A DNA stretch of 64,000 nucleotides from Lophius americanus (Eukaryota > Chordata > Actinopteri > Lophiiformes > Lophiidae), in contig JBBDHG010000153.1 in the NCBI GenBank assembly GCA_037951165.1, forward strand, positions 1,738,001-1,802,000, in the 5' to 3' direction. Made by a program: the position numbers and the translations under genes. Below, piece by piece: positions 13,382-24,644 of this stretch (position 1 is the stretch's first letter; the number at the start of each line of letters is the position of its first letter). The notes beneath the pieces are model-generated. The model saw only the letters and a list, made by a program, of their open reading frames with translations, was not told the DNA's origin and searched no databases.

Positions 13382-14940
13382 TGTAAGTTAAGTGATTTAT
13401 TCTGACGGCGGTATTTGATATATATATTTTTTATTATTTTAAGTGTCACATTGTCACTAAGTCAGCCATCTTTCCTTTCATCTCTTTGGCCATCATGATC
13501 ATATAAAGGCAATAAGACAGATAAAAACACAGTGTCCTGATACAGAGAAAAGAACCAAGCTGTTATTAGCAGTTTATGTCTGCTTTAAATTAATTCAATT
13601 TCAATACAATTTTATTTCTATAGTGTTTAATCGGGCGGGAATAAGGTCATGTGTGGATCAGGTCTTCCAGGTATCCAGGAGGGAAGGAGGTAGTTAAAGA
13701 AGCTCGTAAAGTTTTTTCTGCTGAAGGTCAGAAGAGTTTTAGGCTCAATAGAGGTCTGACTTTCAGGACAGAAACCTGGGGGTGTTCTTATATTCTTCTA
13801 TGAGGATGGCCCCCTTATATATGTATAATTAAATCTTGCCAGGCCAAATAAAACTCTTCAGTTTAGTGTCACACAACTTTATTCTAGTTGTTGTGTCGTT
13901 TGTTTTAGGTTTAAGGTTTATTTATGTTTGCTGCATGGCTAGGATAAATATTGGATTGGTAGCCATGACATTTTTAACAAACATTTATGGTCAATAGCTT
14001 TTCATACCCCTACCGAAAGGGGCATTTGGTATCTTCTATCCTGGTCTCAGAAACCATCGGACGAAATTCACAGAAATTAGCTTTTTTTTAGAGCACATTT
14101 GAACCGTTAGGTTGTTTTTCTCACATTCACTTATGACAGAGGTTCAGGTCTGTCCACATTAGCAGCAGAAATTCAGTTTTCCCGGTATCTGGGCCAACCG
14201 TGTCCTTGGGAGCAAATGTTCTAGTTAGTCATTAGTGACAAGAGACGCAGCCTGGTTTTGTGTCAAAATTAAGTTTTAAATCATATCCGAACAAATGAGG
14301 AGGATATGTTTGTGAAGAACATTTTCTAATCGTTACATGTTTTTGTCTTCCCATCACATGTTGTTTTAGATGTATTTCACAACTTTGTCTTAAACTGTTC
14401 TCTTCATTTGCAGAACATATGAGTACATCAATTACATCTTTTGTTGTTTTGTGTGAGTGTCTCAGTGACAGGTCACATCTGAAAAGAGTCTCTTTATGAC
14501 CAAACACCAGCAGACCATTTTGGCTGAAGCAGATTTACCCTGAAATAGCAAGGCAGTCCACATTACAGTGTTGGAATCAAGTCAAGCGATATCAATCCAG
14601 TCAGCTAATTACAGTTCTGGACACGAGCCTAAACCCGGGCGCTTGTCTGAATGTTGAGAGTCGGCAATAAGCTGCTCTCCTCTGACCAACTTCTCTGTAG
14701 GTTTCTATCTTAACTCTGCTGTCCTAACACTTACGATTAAACCTGATAACGAAATTCAACAGAGGATTCAGAACACTGGGGAAAAAAATTGTTTTTGTGA
14801 AAAAAAACAATAAAGTTAATTTATGTTTTTTTTTTAATTCAATTCAACTAATTTAATTATTACGATCACCGAATTTGATTATTTTGGTTCCACAGGATTC
14901 ACCACAGTGAGTAATCCTTTATGTATTCATCATCTCTGTA

Positions 14941-15009
14941 AAGGTATTTATACATAAATACTTTCTGTTAAGTATTTATACATAAATACGTTCTGTTAAG
15001 TATTTATGT
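14941..15009. repeat. 28 bp tandem repeat, about 2.5 copies
   Basis: Unit aagtatttatacataaatac followed by gttctgtt, repeated with one-base changes. Each unit contains a near-palindrome (gtatttat..cataaatac). Confidence 0.7.
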
Positions 15010-15287
15010 TTTCTCCAAAATCTTTCGTTCTCACTTCACTTTAAATTTATTGAAAACTACATCATCTCAGTGTGGCAAATAAACTCAAATACATTTGTAT
15101 CAGGAAACTATAAAACGTTCATTCTCTGTTTCTAAATTCATAAGAAAGATACATTTCCTAATGATTTTGGTAAAAATTTGTTCGTAGAAAAAACGGTTTG
15201 ACGCTTATCAAACTTTTTTTTGGTCTAATCTAGTCTAAACATGATTCTGTTTAGTAAGTCCTACCTGCTTTTATATGTATAAATAGG

Positions 15288-15420
15288 ACTTTCTCAGAGG
15301 CCGAGGATAATGCCTCCTCATATGCGCCCGCTTTGACCTGTGGTGTCCACCTGGGATGCGTCCTTGGTCCCTTACTCTTTAGCATATACCTGCTGCCACC
15401 GGGTCGGTCTGTATTATTAA
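15288..15420 (+). mobile_element. L2/Rex-like LINE reverse-transcriptase fragment
   Basis: The plus strand at 15339-15404 reads CGVHLGCVLGPLLFSIYLLP, a close match to the RT motif GVPQGSxLGPLLFxIYxLP of CR1/L2/Rex-type non-LTR elements. It is preceded in frame by a typical Ala/Pro-rich approach. The fragment is about 130 bp with no surrounding ORF, so it is dead. Confidence 0.7.
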
Positions 15421-16530
15421 AAGGTGCAGTCAAGTGACCACATTTTTCAGTAACAATAAGTGACTCAATATGTGCTCAAACAGTTTAACAGTGGAAAAGT
15501 GTCAAAGAATGCAGGCTTTTATTGTGAAATCGCTTGAAATAAGCATTTTACTGACAACTCTAGGTTCACTAGTTCATCAATTCTTTAACTGCTTGTCCTC
15601 TGTAGGTTAGCCAATGGGAGGCAGAGAAGGGCGGGACAAGGCCCCGGCATTATGGGATTCCTAAATTTGCCTCCAGGGAATGTGTATCTTACATCTGTTA
15701 TTGTTTCTGTTACTTTCCAGCAGATGAGAGAGTCACGACCAGATATGAAGGGTCCATCGGTCCTCTGCTCTATATAACTAGTATTCGCTTACAACCATTG
15801 TTCCACATGTGCTGAACTACATTCACTACCAATGGACAGCTTAAAACATTTTATAACAATGGTTTTCACATAATATGTGTTACACAATCTGCTCATACTA
15901 TGGGATGACTGCAGGAAACCACGATGACTCAGAGATGGATGTCACAAGTGGCTGAAAACAAGAGCTGTAGTATACATGCCAGGCCACTAGTAGGCGGCAG
16001 TTAGCCATCAAATCTAGGCTGGAATCTAACTCCACCTGCACTAATGTCATTCACCCTGGACACTTTAACATCATCCTGCACTAATAACCATACCTTTAGG
16101 CTCATAATAATGTCTGCCTGTAGAGCCTTGGCGGAGGTTTGCCCTCCATGTTTACCTTTCCTTTTTTATTTTATTATCTCTTTATTCTATCACTAAATAA
16201 AACCCTGTAAGTCAAATACTTGAGTTATTTAAATTGATCCAAAACAAAGCTGTGGGAGACGGCCCTTTTATTGACAATTATAATCTTTTCCATTTAAAAT
16301 GTTGGATATATCTCGTGTCGGTTAACGTTCAGGGATAAAATCTATTCAACAGTTTCATATAGATGTAGATTTTGTTGAAGCTGCTTGAAGCTTAACAAAA
16401 AACCCACAAGTGTGACCATTTTGGGGGACTGAAACCTCTTATCAGAAGTTCCAACAATGTGGTTTTAGGAGGTTTTAAAATGCAGATATCTGTCTGGCAA
16501 AGAATGAGACTTGTGTTTGGAGTGTCCTTC

Positions 16531-16640
16531 ACCTCTGTCTGCCCCCCCCTCTCCCTCGTTTCCCTCCTCTTGTCCTTCCTCTCCCCTCTCTTTTATTTGT
16601 TTCTAAGCGTGTGCTCCCTCCTCCCTTCTCCACCAGCGAA
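16531..16640. repeat. Polypyrimidine tract
   Basis: About 110 bp almost entirely C and T on the plus strand (runs such as ccccccctctccctc), of low complexity; capable in principle of triplex formation. Confidence 0.6.
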
Positions 16641-18331
16641 CAAACACCTGAATTCAGGTTTCCTTTCAGGGAGGACATAGGAAGGAGAAGGAGAGGCATT
16701 GGAGGAGGCTCTTAAGTGGTCACACTCTGGCGGTCAACTGAAGGAGAGCTCCTCTCTCAATCGCCTCAACTCCTCTCCAGTGGCATTAAAGCTTCACGGC
16801 CGTGCCTCAGGAATTTTGTCCTCCGTCAAGCCTCTGCTGCTTTACCGAGTAGAAAACATGGAGATGGTGGGGCACGTCTTAAAATCACATTCATGAGGAG
16901 GAGGCACAGGTACCTGGTGTAGGATGGTAGGAAAGGTGGAGGGAGGGTAGCTCATGGAGAAAAGGTTCTGATCTGAGTAGCTGTGGAGAAGATAAGAGGA
17001 GCACCACAAAGCAGTCTTTGTCATGGAATCAGGGTGGGATGCAATTCCCACACGGATCAAGAGTGGGTGCACGAGGAGGGGGTGGGGTGGAGGATCAACA
17101 GGTGAATTCCAGCAGCCAGTGGTTCAAAGATAGTCCTTTTGATGGCAAAGCCTTTGCACCAGGTGAAGGAAGAGGAATGACTCACCAGCTTTGTAATTAT
17201 TCATCCCTTTCAATTATTAAAAGGCGTTTTTGTTTTCCACTCACCTCCTCCGTGTGGGCAGGAAACATTCGCCACTGCTGCTCTTTACCTGTTTGGCCTG
17301 TTAAAAGAAATGTTTTACACGAGGAACGTACCTTCACGCTGAAGTAAGCTTTTACCAATAAACAAAGCTTCATAGATGTAGAAATAAAACTAATTTATCT
17401 CAAAATGTCTGGTCCAGGGTTTATTTCTGTCCTTGTTACCTCCCCCAAGGAAGAAAATTTGTATGAAATTTAACCCAGAGGTAGAATTTGGCATTTTGGT
17501 GAAATTACATGTTTGATGACATGTCCATTCCTTCTTTCCTTTGGGTGTGGAGCTGTGGGCTGAAAAGAGATGCTGAAGTGGAAGGTGCAGGAGACAATTG
17601 GCTATAGAGTATTTGAGAGATACTGAGTTTGTTAGACTAAGAGGCTGGCAATAACTTACACAATGGAGAAATAGGCATGAATTTGTCCTAAATCTAGGGT
17701 ACTGTTGTACCTTTGATGTTTCATACTGGATGGGAACAGGAAAATACAATGTATAAGATTAGGCTCAGGTCTTTGCTAAAGGTTTGTCCGCTTAGTGCTT
17801 CTTCTGGTTTGACTTACATTTTCATGAAAGTTCAATAATCCTGCTCAATTTTTGCAAGATCAGACATGTTCAGGAGCTTAAGAGTCCAGTTTCTGCACAC
17901 TGGAGGCTTCAGGTTTCATCTCGCAAGTGCAAACTGGACTCTAGTATCTGCAACGTAAGATCCTGTTCACACACACACCTGTTAAATATTTACTTTACAG
18001 TGAAGGTCAAGAAACACCAGGCAAAAATGTTTAGACAGTGTTGAGAAAAAAAAAACAGCTATTTCTGTTTGCCATCTCATCATACGGATTAAGAAGTGGA
18101 AGCAGACTGATAGCACTCCCTTCCAAAACTCTTATCGTGGTCATTTGGATGGAAAATATCCTCCATCGTAAGATTTTATGCATAATGACATTACATAAGT
18201 TCAGAGGGGAGAAACGTAAGTAAAGGAATAATTTACTCATTAGACATGGAAAATTGCAAAACTTCTCAATTTATGTGCCTTAATCCACACAGACAAAAAC
18301 AACAACAATGACAACTTGTTACATTCAAAAC

Positions 18332-18337
18332 TTTATT
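18332..18337 (-). terminator. CD24-like copy A polyadenylation signal
   Basis: TTTATT on the plus strand is AATAAA on the coding strand, about 410 nt after the stop codon of copy A. Copy B has its own signal at a similar distance. Confidence 0.6.
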
Positions 18338-18741
18338 AGATTTACAAAAGATCATAAACAAAATCACATGTCACCTTTGCGAAAAATTTGGAATATAAAA
18401 CTAACACTTTTTCTTAAACAATTACTTTTAGGCCAATGAATCCTTAATATCAATAATTTTTAGGGTGAACAAAGATTGAATAACTTGCCACTTGTATTCA
18501 ACAAAGCTTCATCAAAAACCTCAAACAGACCAGAGGGGGATTTCCTAATCCGTGAAGGACCACTGCAAACCGCAGCAGGACTCTCACCCCTGGCTGGTGT
18601 GTAAAGCATTGACAAGGAGTGTGACCTCCTTACAAACATTTAGTGCAATTGTTGAGATTTTGTTTTAAATAGCTAGTCTTTGACTAATTTTGCATCCTCA
18701 GTCCAAATCATCCTGGCTGAGTCCAGTGGAAGCAGCATCAG

Positions 18742-20036
18742 CTACTGAGTGAGGAGCAGAGAGGTCAGAAGAGTCAGAGGGAGCAGCAAAATGGTGGCCT
18801 CCATCCTCCATGACCCGTTATTTTCTCTGGCTGTCACGTTCAGCAAGGCAGTGGGTGTGACGTTGTAGCTGGGCGTCGCAACAGTAGCGTTCACAGGGGC
18901 ATCTGTCGCGTTCTGGGCACGGGTCACCTGCACAAGCAAGACTACATCATGACTCATTCTGTAGGGGAGTTACTGTGGGCAGTCAGCATGTGACAATAGG
19001 GTATAATGAACAAACTGGAGACATCGACTTCATTTTCAAATCACCATCTCGTGTTAAAACCAAGAAAACTTTTTAAGAAATTCCTCAGAAAATCTGTACA
19101 TTCCCCATATTTACCTTCTCATTTGATTGTGAAGTTATTGCCTGTTTGGAATCCTTATAGCAATAAAGTAATTTAAGAATGTTTGACCTACACAAGAAAC
19201 ATTTTTTCCCCCTGAGGAAATTTATAGCCATCATCGTCTCTTAAGATCAGGATCAACTGTGACTAGTGTCCAAAGAAATTTTGAACCAGGGATCAAATTC
19301 AGTGAAGTTGATATAATAACAAAATATCTATAATTCTAGAACGGCCAGTGTTTGTCATTTTAAAAGTATAATCTATATACTAAGTCATTTATAGCAATAT
19401 TCTCTTTATTTGAAGTCACGACCAAGGGCTTCCTCAGGAGATAATAATGAGGGAGAACAAGTCTTCACTCCTTTAAGATCTAATTTGATTAAAAATAAAA
19501 AAATCCGAAGGAAAGGGCTTGTCTTCAGAAGAAATTAATTTAAGAAAAAAAAAAAAGGCCCAAACCATAAAAAAAAACTCCCTAAACACAGAATTGACTT
19601 AAACTGCATGTGCCTTAAATGTTTGAACCAAGTATTGGCATCTTTTCAATTTTAAAGATATTCTGTGCAACTTTGGCACTTATTCAGAAGTCTGAGGGGG
19701 AAAAAATGTTTTTATACCAAACGACAGTTCTGGAGCATTCAGCAGGTGAGTTGATGAAAATTTTTAATTAAAAAGTTAAATTAAATTAAGCGATAACCTA
19801 TACTTAAATTCCAGAGTGTAGCTATTATTTACAAACTTTAAATGTGAAATTAGGACTAAGTGTTTAGCACGTATTCAGGAACTCAAGGGGTGAACACAGT
19901 AACTCCTTTCAGCACTAAACTGATAAATACATTAAAGTTCCATGGGTTTAAAAATAAGACTGACCTGTGATGAGAGGAGATGGAGAGCCAGCAGGAGAAC
20001 TACCAGGATCATTCGACTCATCATCTTATTCATCAT
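18742..20036 (-). CDS. cd24: CD24-like GPI-anchored mini-mucin, copy A
   Basis: CD24 is a tiny heavily glycosylated GPI-anchored surface protein used in cell adhesion and immune recognition (Siglec and selectin ligands). Two coding exons: 20036-19965 (24 codons) and 18927-18742 (61 codons plus stop), joined in phase 0, giving 85 residues; human CD24 is 80. Exon 1 starts in a Met-rich N-terminus (MMNKMMSRM) followed by a signal peptide of about 15 hydrophobic residues ending SSQ. The mature peptide is short, Thr/Ala/Pro-rich and has five N-glycosylation sequons (NAT, NAT, NVT, NVT, NGS). The C-terminus is a hydrophobic GPI signal (ILLLPLTLLTSLLLTQ) with no cytoplasmic tail. The position next to QRSL1 matches human 6q21. 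Start: first of several clustered ATGs. Sequence identity to mammalian CD24 is too low to judge by eye; the call rests on architecture and synteny. Confidence 0.8.
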
Positions 20037-20110
20037 GTTGGCTGTGATCTCCTCCTGCTCTGCTCAGTCCTCTGCTTGGTGAATCGCTGAATGAAACCAG
20101 AGGCAACCAT

Positions 20111-20135
20111 GTGTTTTATACTCCTGATGACGTCA
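20111..20135 (-). promoter_or_regulatory. TATA box and CRE upstream of CD24-like copy A
   Basis: On the coding strand a TATAAAAC box lies at 20120-20113, about 80 bp before the ATG. A perfect cAMP-response element TGACGTCA lies at 20128-20135, eight bases further upstream. The same block is present upstream of copy B with the CRE centre changed. Confidence 0.65.
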
Positions 20136-20139
20136 CCCG

Positions 20140-21773
20140 TCACTCAACACCACCTGTGGCCTGTGCGATGCTGCTTTCAGGTGCTGTCGGAATCACGGTA
20201 GATATATTTCCAAATTCCATTCATTCCCACTTTGAAAGTATATTTTGTAGGAATTGTGCGGAAATTGTCTCCACCCAGCTAGGGTAATGGGTTAGGGTTA
20301 GGTCACGACCACCCAGATGGGCGTGATAAACTGATAATAGCCTTCATGCACCCTAAAGCCCAGCTAGTTGCTTTCTGGTGATGCATTCATATGTGAGTGG
20401 GTAAGTCTAACATTACAATATTACTATTAAACAGCATTTTAAGCTGAATTATTCATCTCCCTTTGAATATTATTATTAAGTGACAATGTGAGCAGGTGAT
20501 ATATTTTAGATAGAAACTGTTTGCAGTGCAATACGACAAATATTAAGAGGGATGTTTTCCCAAATATAACACTTCTTTACTGACAACTGACAACTCAAAA
20601 TGTTCAAATCCCTTCATGACGGATGTTTCTAAAACTTTATAGATATCATTTTCTGCTATGAACCGCTGTAAAGATTATGCACAGCCAAACACCTTCTGCG
20701 GGCAGCATATCTGATGAATCTAAGCCCATTCCATATGGGTCAGGACCTCTAGTGCTGTAATACTCCTGGGTTTACATGATGTATCTGCCCTTCTTCAAAT
20801 CCCACTAGAGATTTTCAGGGGATTTAAATGAACACCCCAGGATTCCAACTGAAACCAGGCCTTCGTGACCGAAAAAAAAAAGCAGCTTTGGATCGTAGTC
20901 CTTTTGGAAAGTTCGACTTCTGCTTCCTCACAGGTGGTGATACATTTCATTCAGGATTTACTGATACTTGATGGAATCCTATTCTTTGCTAGTATTCAGG
21001 AACCAAAGCATTACAGTGATTCCCAGGTTCCTTTTGTGGGCTTAAAAAAAAATCTTACAATCTGCCACTGGCAGCATGTTTAATAATAATACATTTAATT
21101 TATAATGAACTTTACATTTGGATCAAATCTCAAAGTGCTACAAAGCAAAAGCAGATAGCAGAGGTCGAGTCCAGTGTCAAGATCCTTTATAGCATACTCA
21201 CAATAGTGGAAAGCTTCAAAATAAAACTGCTTATATATAGTATTATTCCAACACCTGATTTGAAGAGATTTGAGTTTGTGTTAAAAATGTAAGAGCAGTG
21301 TCGATTCATACTGGTGATGTGAATATAGTCAGTGTATATTATGTATCTAGGTACTGTACACAGTACTAAATAATGGCACCATTGTTTGCATTAACACTAC
21401 AGTTGTAATTCAGATTTTCTGAAATACATTTTTTCCTTTACTCAAAAGTGACCTTTATTCAACAACCAGGATCACCAGATCCATAAACTGACCCAATATA
21501 TAAAAAAAGTTACTTGTGTAAGGGCATTATTATTAAAGTATTTATATTCTGAGTGCAATACTGAATATTCAGTGCAGTTCCTAAAGTATCCTATGCCCAT
21601 GTGTTGTTTTAGGGCGCTTGGGTTATATTTGTGATTATTTAAAAATTAATGGCTCAATATTTATAAACCAATTTCAGCACAGATGAGGTCCAGTTTGAAA
21701 ATAGTCAAAAAGTTTCTTTATGCCATAGTCAAACAGCAAAGAAGAAACCTCAAAAGGTATTTTTTCACACTTC
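20140..21773. other. Spacer between the two CD24-like genes
   Basis: No coding exon is visible. It contains a decayed Tc1-like fragment (about 20760-20960, minus strand), a fish dispersed repeat near 21085-21150, and two telomere-like hexamers near 20290 that are too few to matter. Confidence 0.5.
20760..20965 (-). mobile_element. Probable Tc1/mariner fragment
   Basis: The plus strand resembles the reverse complement of Tc1 transposase genes (gattttcaggggatttaaat, then ttggatcgtagtccttttgg), in the same orientation as the two copies in QRSL1. It is too decayed for a continuous translation. Confidence 0.4.
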
Positions 21774-21779
21774 TTTATT
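21774..21779 (-). terminator. CD24-like copy B polyadenylation signal
   Basis: AATAAA on the coding strand, about 356 nt after the stop codon of copy B. Confidence 0.6.
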
Positions 21780-22129
21780 GGACTTCGAAAATTTAAGAGC
21801 TCACCTAATCACATTGATGCAATTTGTCAAAAATCAAACCTAAATTGTAATCTTTTTTTATACCAATGAAGCCCACTTCAAGTTTCCATGACAGTTTCTT
21901 TTAAATAATGCCAAGACACAGATGGAAAAACAAACTTTTATAGACCGTGAAGAGCCCCTGATAACAGTTGGGAGGCATACCTCAGATTCATGTACAACAA
22001 TGATTTAAATTGCTTTGGCTGTGCAAACAATCCTCAATACAGACAGATTATTTTAGTGCAATATGTTTTATAGGGAGAATGGCTCTCATGGGTTCAACAG
22101 CCCTGGTCAAAGCACCACCAGTCCAGTTA

Positions 22130-23604
22130 TTAGGCCCAGCTATGGAGGAGAGACAGGGCGAGAGCCAGCGGGAGCAGCAGTGTGAAGGCGTCGAGCCCCT
22201 CAGAACTGTTCATTTCACTTTCCTGTTTTCTGGTCACGTTCACCAAGGCGGTAGGTGTGATGTTGTAGCTCGACATGGTGGCGTTGATGGGGGCATCTGT
22301 GGCGTTCTGAGCCCGAGCCACCTGTAAAAAAAACAAAAAGCTCCAACGCTAAATTTTAAGACATTCGATTCCAGCAAAGCTTACCTAAAAAGAAATTCAG
22401 TTCAGTTAAAGCTTAGAAAAGGTCAAACGGCTAATAAAAACCGTTCACGTGGTCCTTCTGAAGATGGTACCACACATGAACAAGAAGGGTGGCAACAAAC
22501 GCATCAGTAGGACATATCCTCCACTCCAGGGGTGAAGCTTGAGTAATATTTGATTTGGACATATGTTATGGAAAAGATTCTAAACAGTCAGACTCACCTT
22601 AAAAATCTTTTTTTTTTCCTCCATAGTAAATTATTTCTAATATAATAGTGTAACATAATTTCAAGACATTAAAGTGCAACGGCAGAGCAAGACCGAGTCT
22701 GGAGGTTCTGCCTCCACTGGTTTATGTTGGCCATGCTTCATGCTACCGTTAATATTTTGTAAAACAAACAATGCTGAACACCTGATTTTATCAGTTATTT
22801 ATTGTCAATTTGCTGCCATTAACTTATCCTGTACATGATTACATTGGTTGTTTAAAATATTTTAATATTTAACATAAGATTAGTAATAATATTTCTGCTT
22901 TTTTTTCTTCTATTTTGAAATTATTCATGACTGATATTTTTCAAACTAACACTTAAGGAGATGGTCAGGCCCTGAAATAACCCTACATTATTCAAACGTC
23001 CTACCATTTGAGAAACATTGTTTTCAAGGAGTATGATCATTCTTGGAGCGGAGTCTCGTTTTCACTGCCTTGCATAACATTAAAATATAATGTGTAAATT
23101 ACACGCTCATAATGATTTGTTACAACCCACTAAAAACTTTGAAATAGTTTTGTCACGAGTCACACCTGAGGCAATTGGACCACATGTTTTAATTATTATT
23201 TTGTGAGTATGGGTTTAAAATATCCGATGCGACTTGAACGCAGCACTACAGCTTGTATTCGCTGAGCAAATTTCGCTTGTCGTTAACATTTATAGATAAA
23301 AAAGGTCTGAGCTTGTCCTAATGCCCTTGACTAAGAGCCTCACTTATTTTAGAAGTACATGGAAATGGACCTTCTTTATATCTTACTTCTGACGTCACCT
23401 ACAGTAAAACTCCCCTTGCTTACTTTAATAAATTACAGCATTTGATTTGGTTGGAAATTAAACCTTTTCAAGGACTCAAACTGTTCAAGACTTCCTTAAA
23501 AGTTCTATATGAGGGGCAGTACTGACCTGCGATGAGAGGAGATGCAGAGCCAGCAGGAGAAGTCCTAGGTGAGCCAGAATAAACTTACTCATCTTGATGG
23601 CCAT
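22130..23604 (-). CDS. cd24: CD24-like GPI-anchored mini-mucin, copy B
   Basis: Tandem paralogue of copy A with the same two-exon design: 23604-23527 (26 codons) and 22321-22130 (63 codons plus stop), phase 0, 89 residues. The signal peptide ends HLLSSQ, identical to copy A (LLLALHLLSSQ in both). The mature part begins VARAQNATDAPINAT against VTRAQNATDAPVNAT in copy A. It carries five sequons (NAT, NAT, NIT, NVT, NSS), then a more acidic linker (KQESEMNSSEGLDA) and a hydrophobic GPI signal (FTLLLPLALALSLLHSWA). Same strand and 1.6 kb spacing from copy A mark it as a tandem duplicate. The membrane-proximal linker and the promoter are the parts that have diverged most. Confidence 0.8.
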
Positions 23605-23673
23605 AAACTCTTGCTGCTTCTTTCTATCCTCTAGTTGGTGAGTGGCTGATTGAAACTAGGCAGGCAACCATGT

Positions 23674-23696
23674 GCTTTATACATCTCGTGATATCA
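23674..23696 (-). promoter_or_regulatory. TATA box and mutated CRE upstream of CD24-like copy B
   Basis: TATAAAGC on the coding strand at 23681-23674, about 75 bp before the ATG. The element aligned with the copy A CRE reads TGATATCA (23689-23696): the central CG has become TA. Confidence 0.6.
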
Positions 23697-23699
23697 TCA

Positions 23700-24500
23700 G
23701 CCACTCAGTGCCACCTGCTGCTGGAGCATCACCATCATTCACATGTTAATTTCACTTTGTGTAGTTGTGTTTATTGTTGACTACAAATGCAATTAAAAAT
23801 AGACAACCACTTGTGAACACAGACAGCATCAATATAGAATTAATCCAAACCAACAATTTGAGATTTATAGTAATAATAGGCTCTGTAGCACTCAATAGAT
23901 ACTATTGTAAATAGTAAATAACGGAAATTCTTATCTGACAAGAAACAAACGAAAACTAAATGTGCGTTTGAAGGCATTGAAAAACAAAACAGAGGTGACA
24001 AAAATAGAATACATAAATGAAACATGAGAATAACATCATATGGTAATTAAATGAGGAAAAAGAGTATTTGAAAATTCCAGGGGACCAAATGAGAGCACAC
24101 CCTTAATAGGTTTACTAGGATTTTTTAATTAACCGAATATTCCTTTTTAACAAATCTTTCCGTTTTTTATTTCCTTCGTCAGACATGTGCATACCAATAT
24201 ATATATTTATTTGTTTTTTCTTTTCTATTATCACTTTTTAATCCAAAAAACAGAAAGACTAATATCCGCCGATGTAAACACAACATGGATCAAAATACAG
24301 AATTCCATCACTGTTAAAATAAAAAAACAAAAACATTATTTCGTTATACGGAAATGTAGAGTTTCGATAAATTACTTATTTATTAATAATGTACGTTTTT
24401 TAAAATGTATTTAAGACTAATTATGCGTAAATCTAGTTTATATTAAAACTTGGGTAACGGTTATGACCCAACTAGGTTTCCGTAGTTGTCCGTTCTATAA
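23700..24500. other. AT-rich spacer before IARS2
   Basis: No coding or repeat signal recognised. CD24 copy B and IARS2 point away from each other across about 1 kb. Confidence 0.4.
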
Positions 24501-24503
24501 TTT

Positions 24504-24510
24504 CTTCCGG
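24504..24510 (+). promoter_or_regulatory. ETS-type site upstream of IARS2
   Basis: CTTCCGG lies 135 bp before the IARS2 start codon in a TATA-less region. ETS/GABP sites are common in promoters of nuclear genes for mitochondrial proteins; function here is inferred from the motif alone. Confidence 0.4.
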
Positions 24511-24644
24511 AGAGAAACAACCCCGCAGGAAGGACTCAACATAACAACTTTATATCCGCATACAGTCACAAGTCAAAAACAACCGAGCATATTTTAGTTT
24601 ATCGTTTTTTGTTCACCACACTCCTGACGATATCTCGCCTCCAT

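Larger units (their letters stand above)
13382..18331. other. Gene-free spacer between QRSL1 and the CD24 pair
   Basis: No exon with coherent coding signal was found on either strand. The spacer holds an L2-like LINE fragment (15288-15420), a 28 bp tandem repeat (14941-15009), a pyrimidine-rich tract (16531-16640) and several short fish-type dispersed repeats, for example near 13600-13650 and around 16120-16160. Open frames here, such as the one at 17390-17749 on the minus strand, show no recognisable motif. Confidence 0.5.

Noticed and set aside
17390..17749. 119-codon open frame on the minus strand
   Set aside because: No motif, no splice context and no conserved-looking composition; chance frame in a repeat-bearing spacer.
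20285..20305. Interstitial telomere repeat
   Set aside because: Only two ttaggg units; expected by chance or within repeats.
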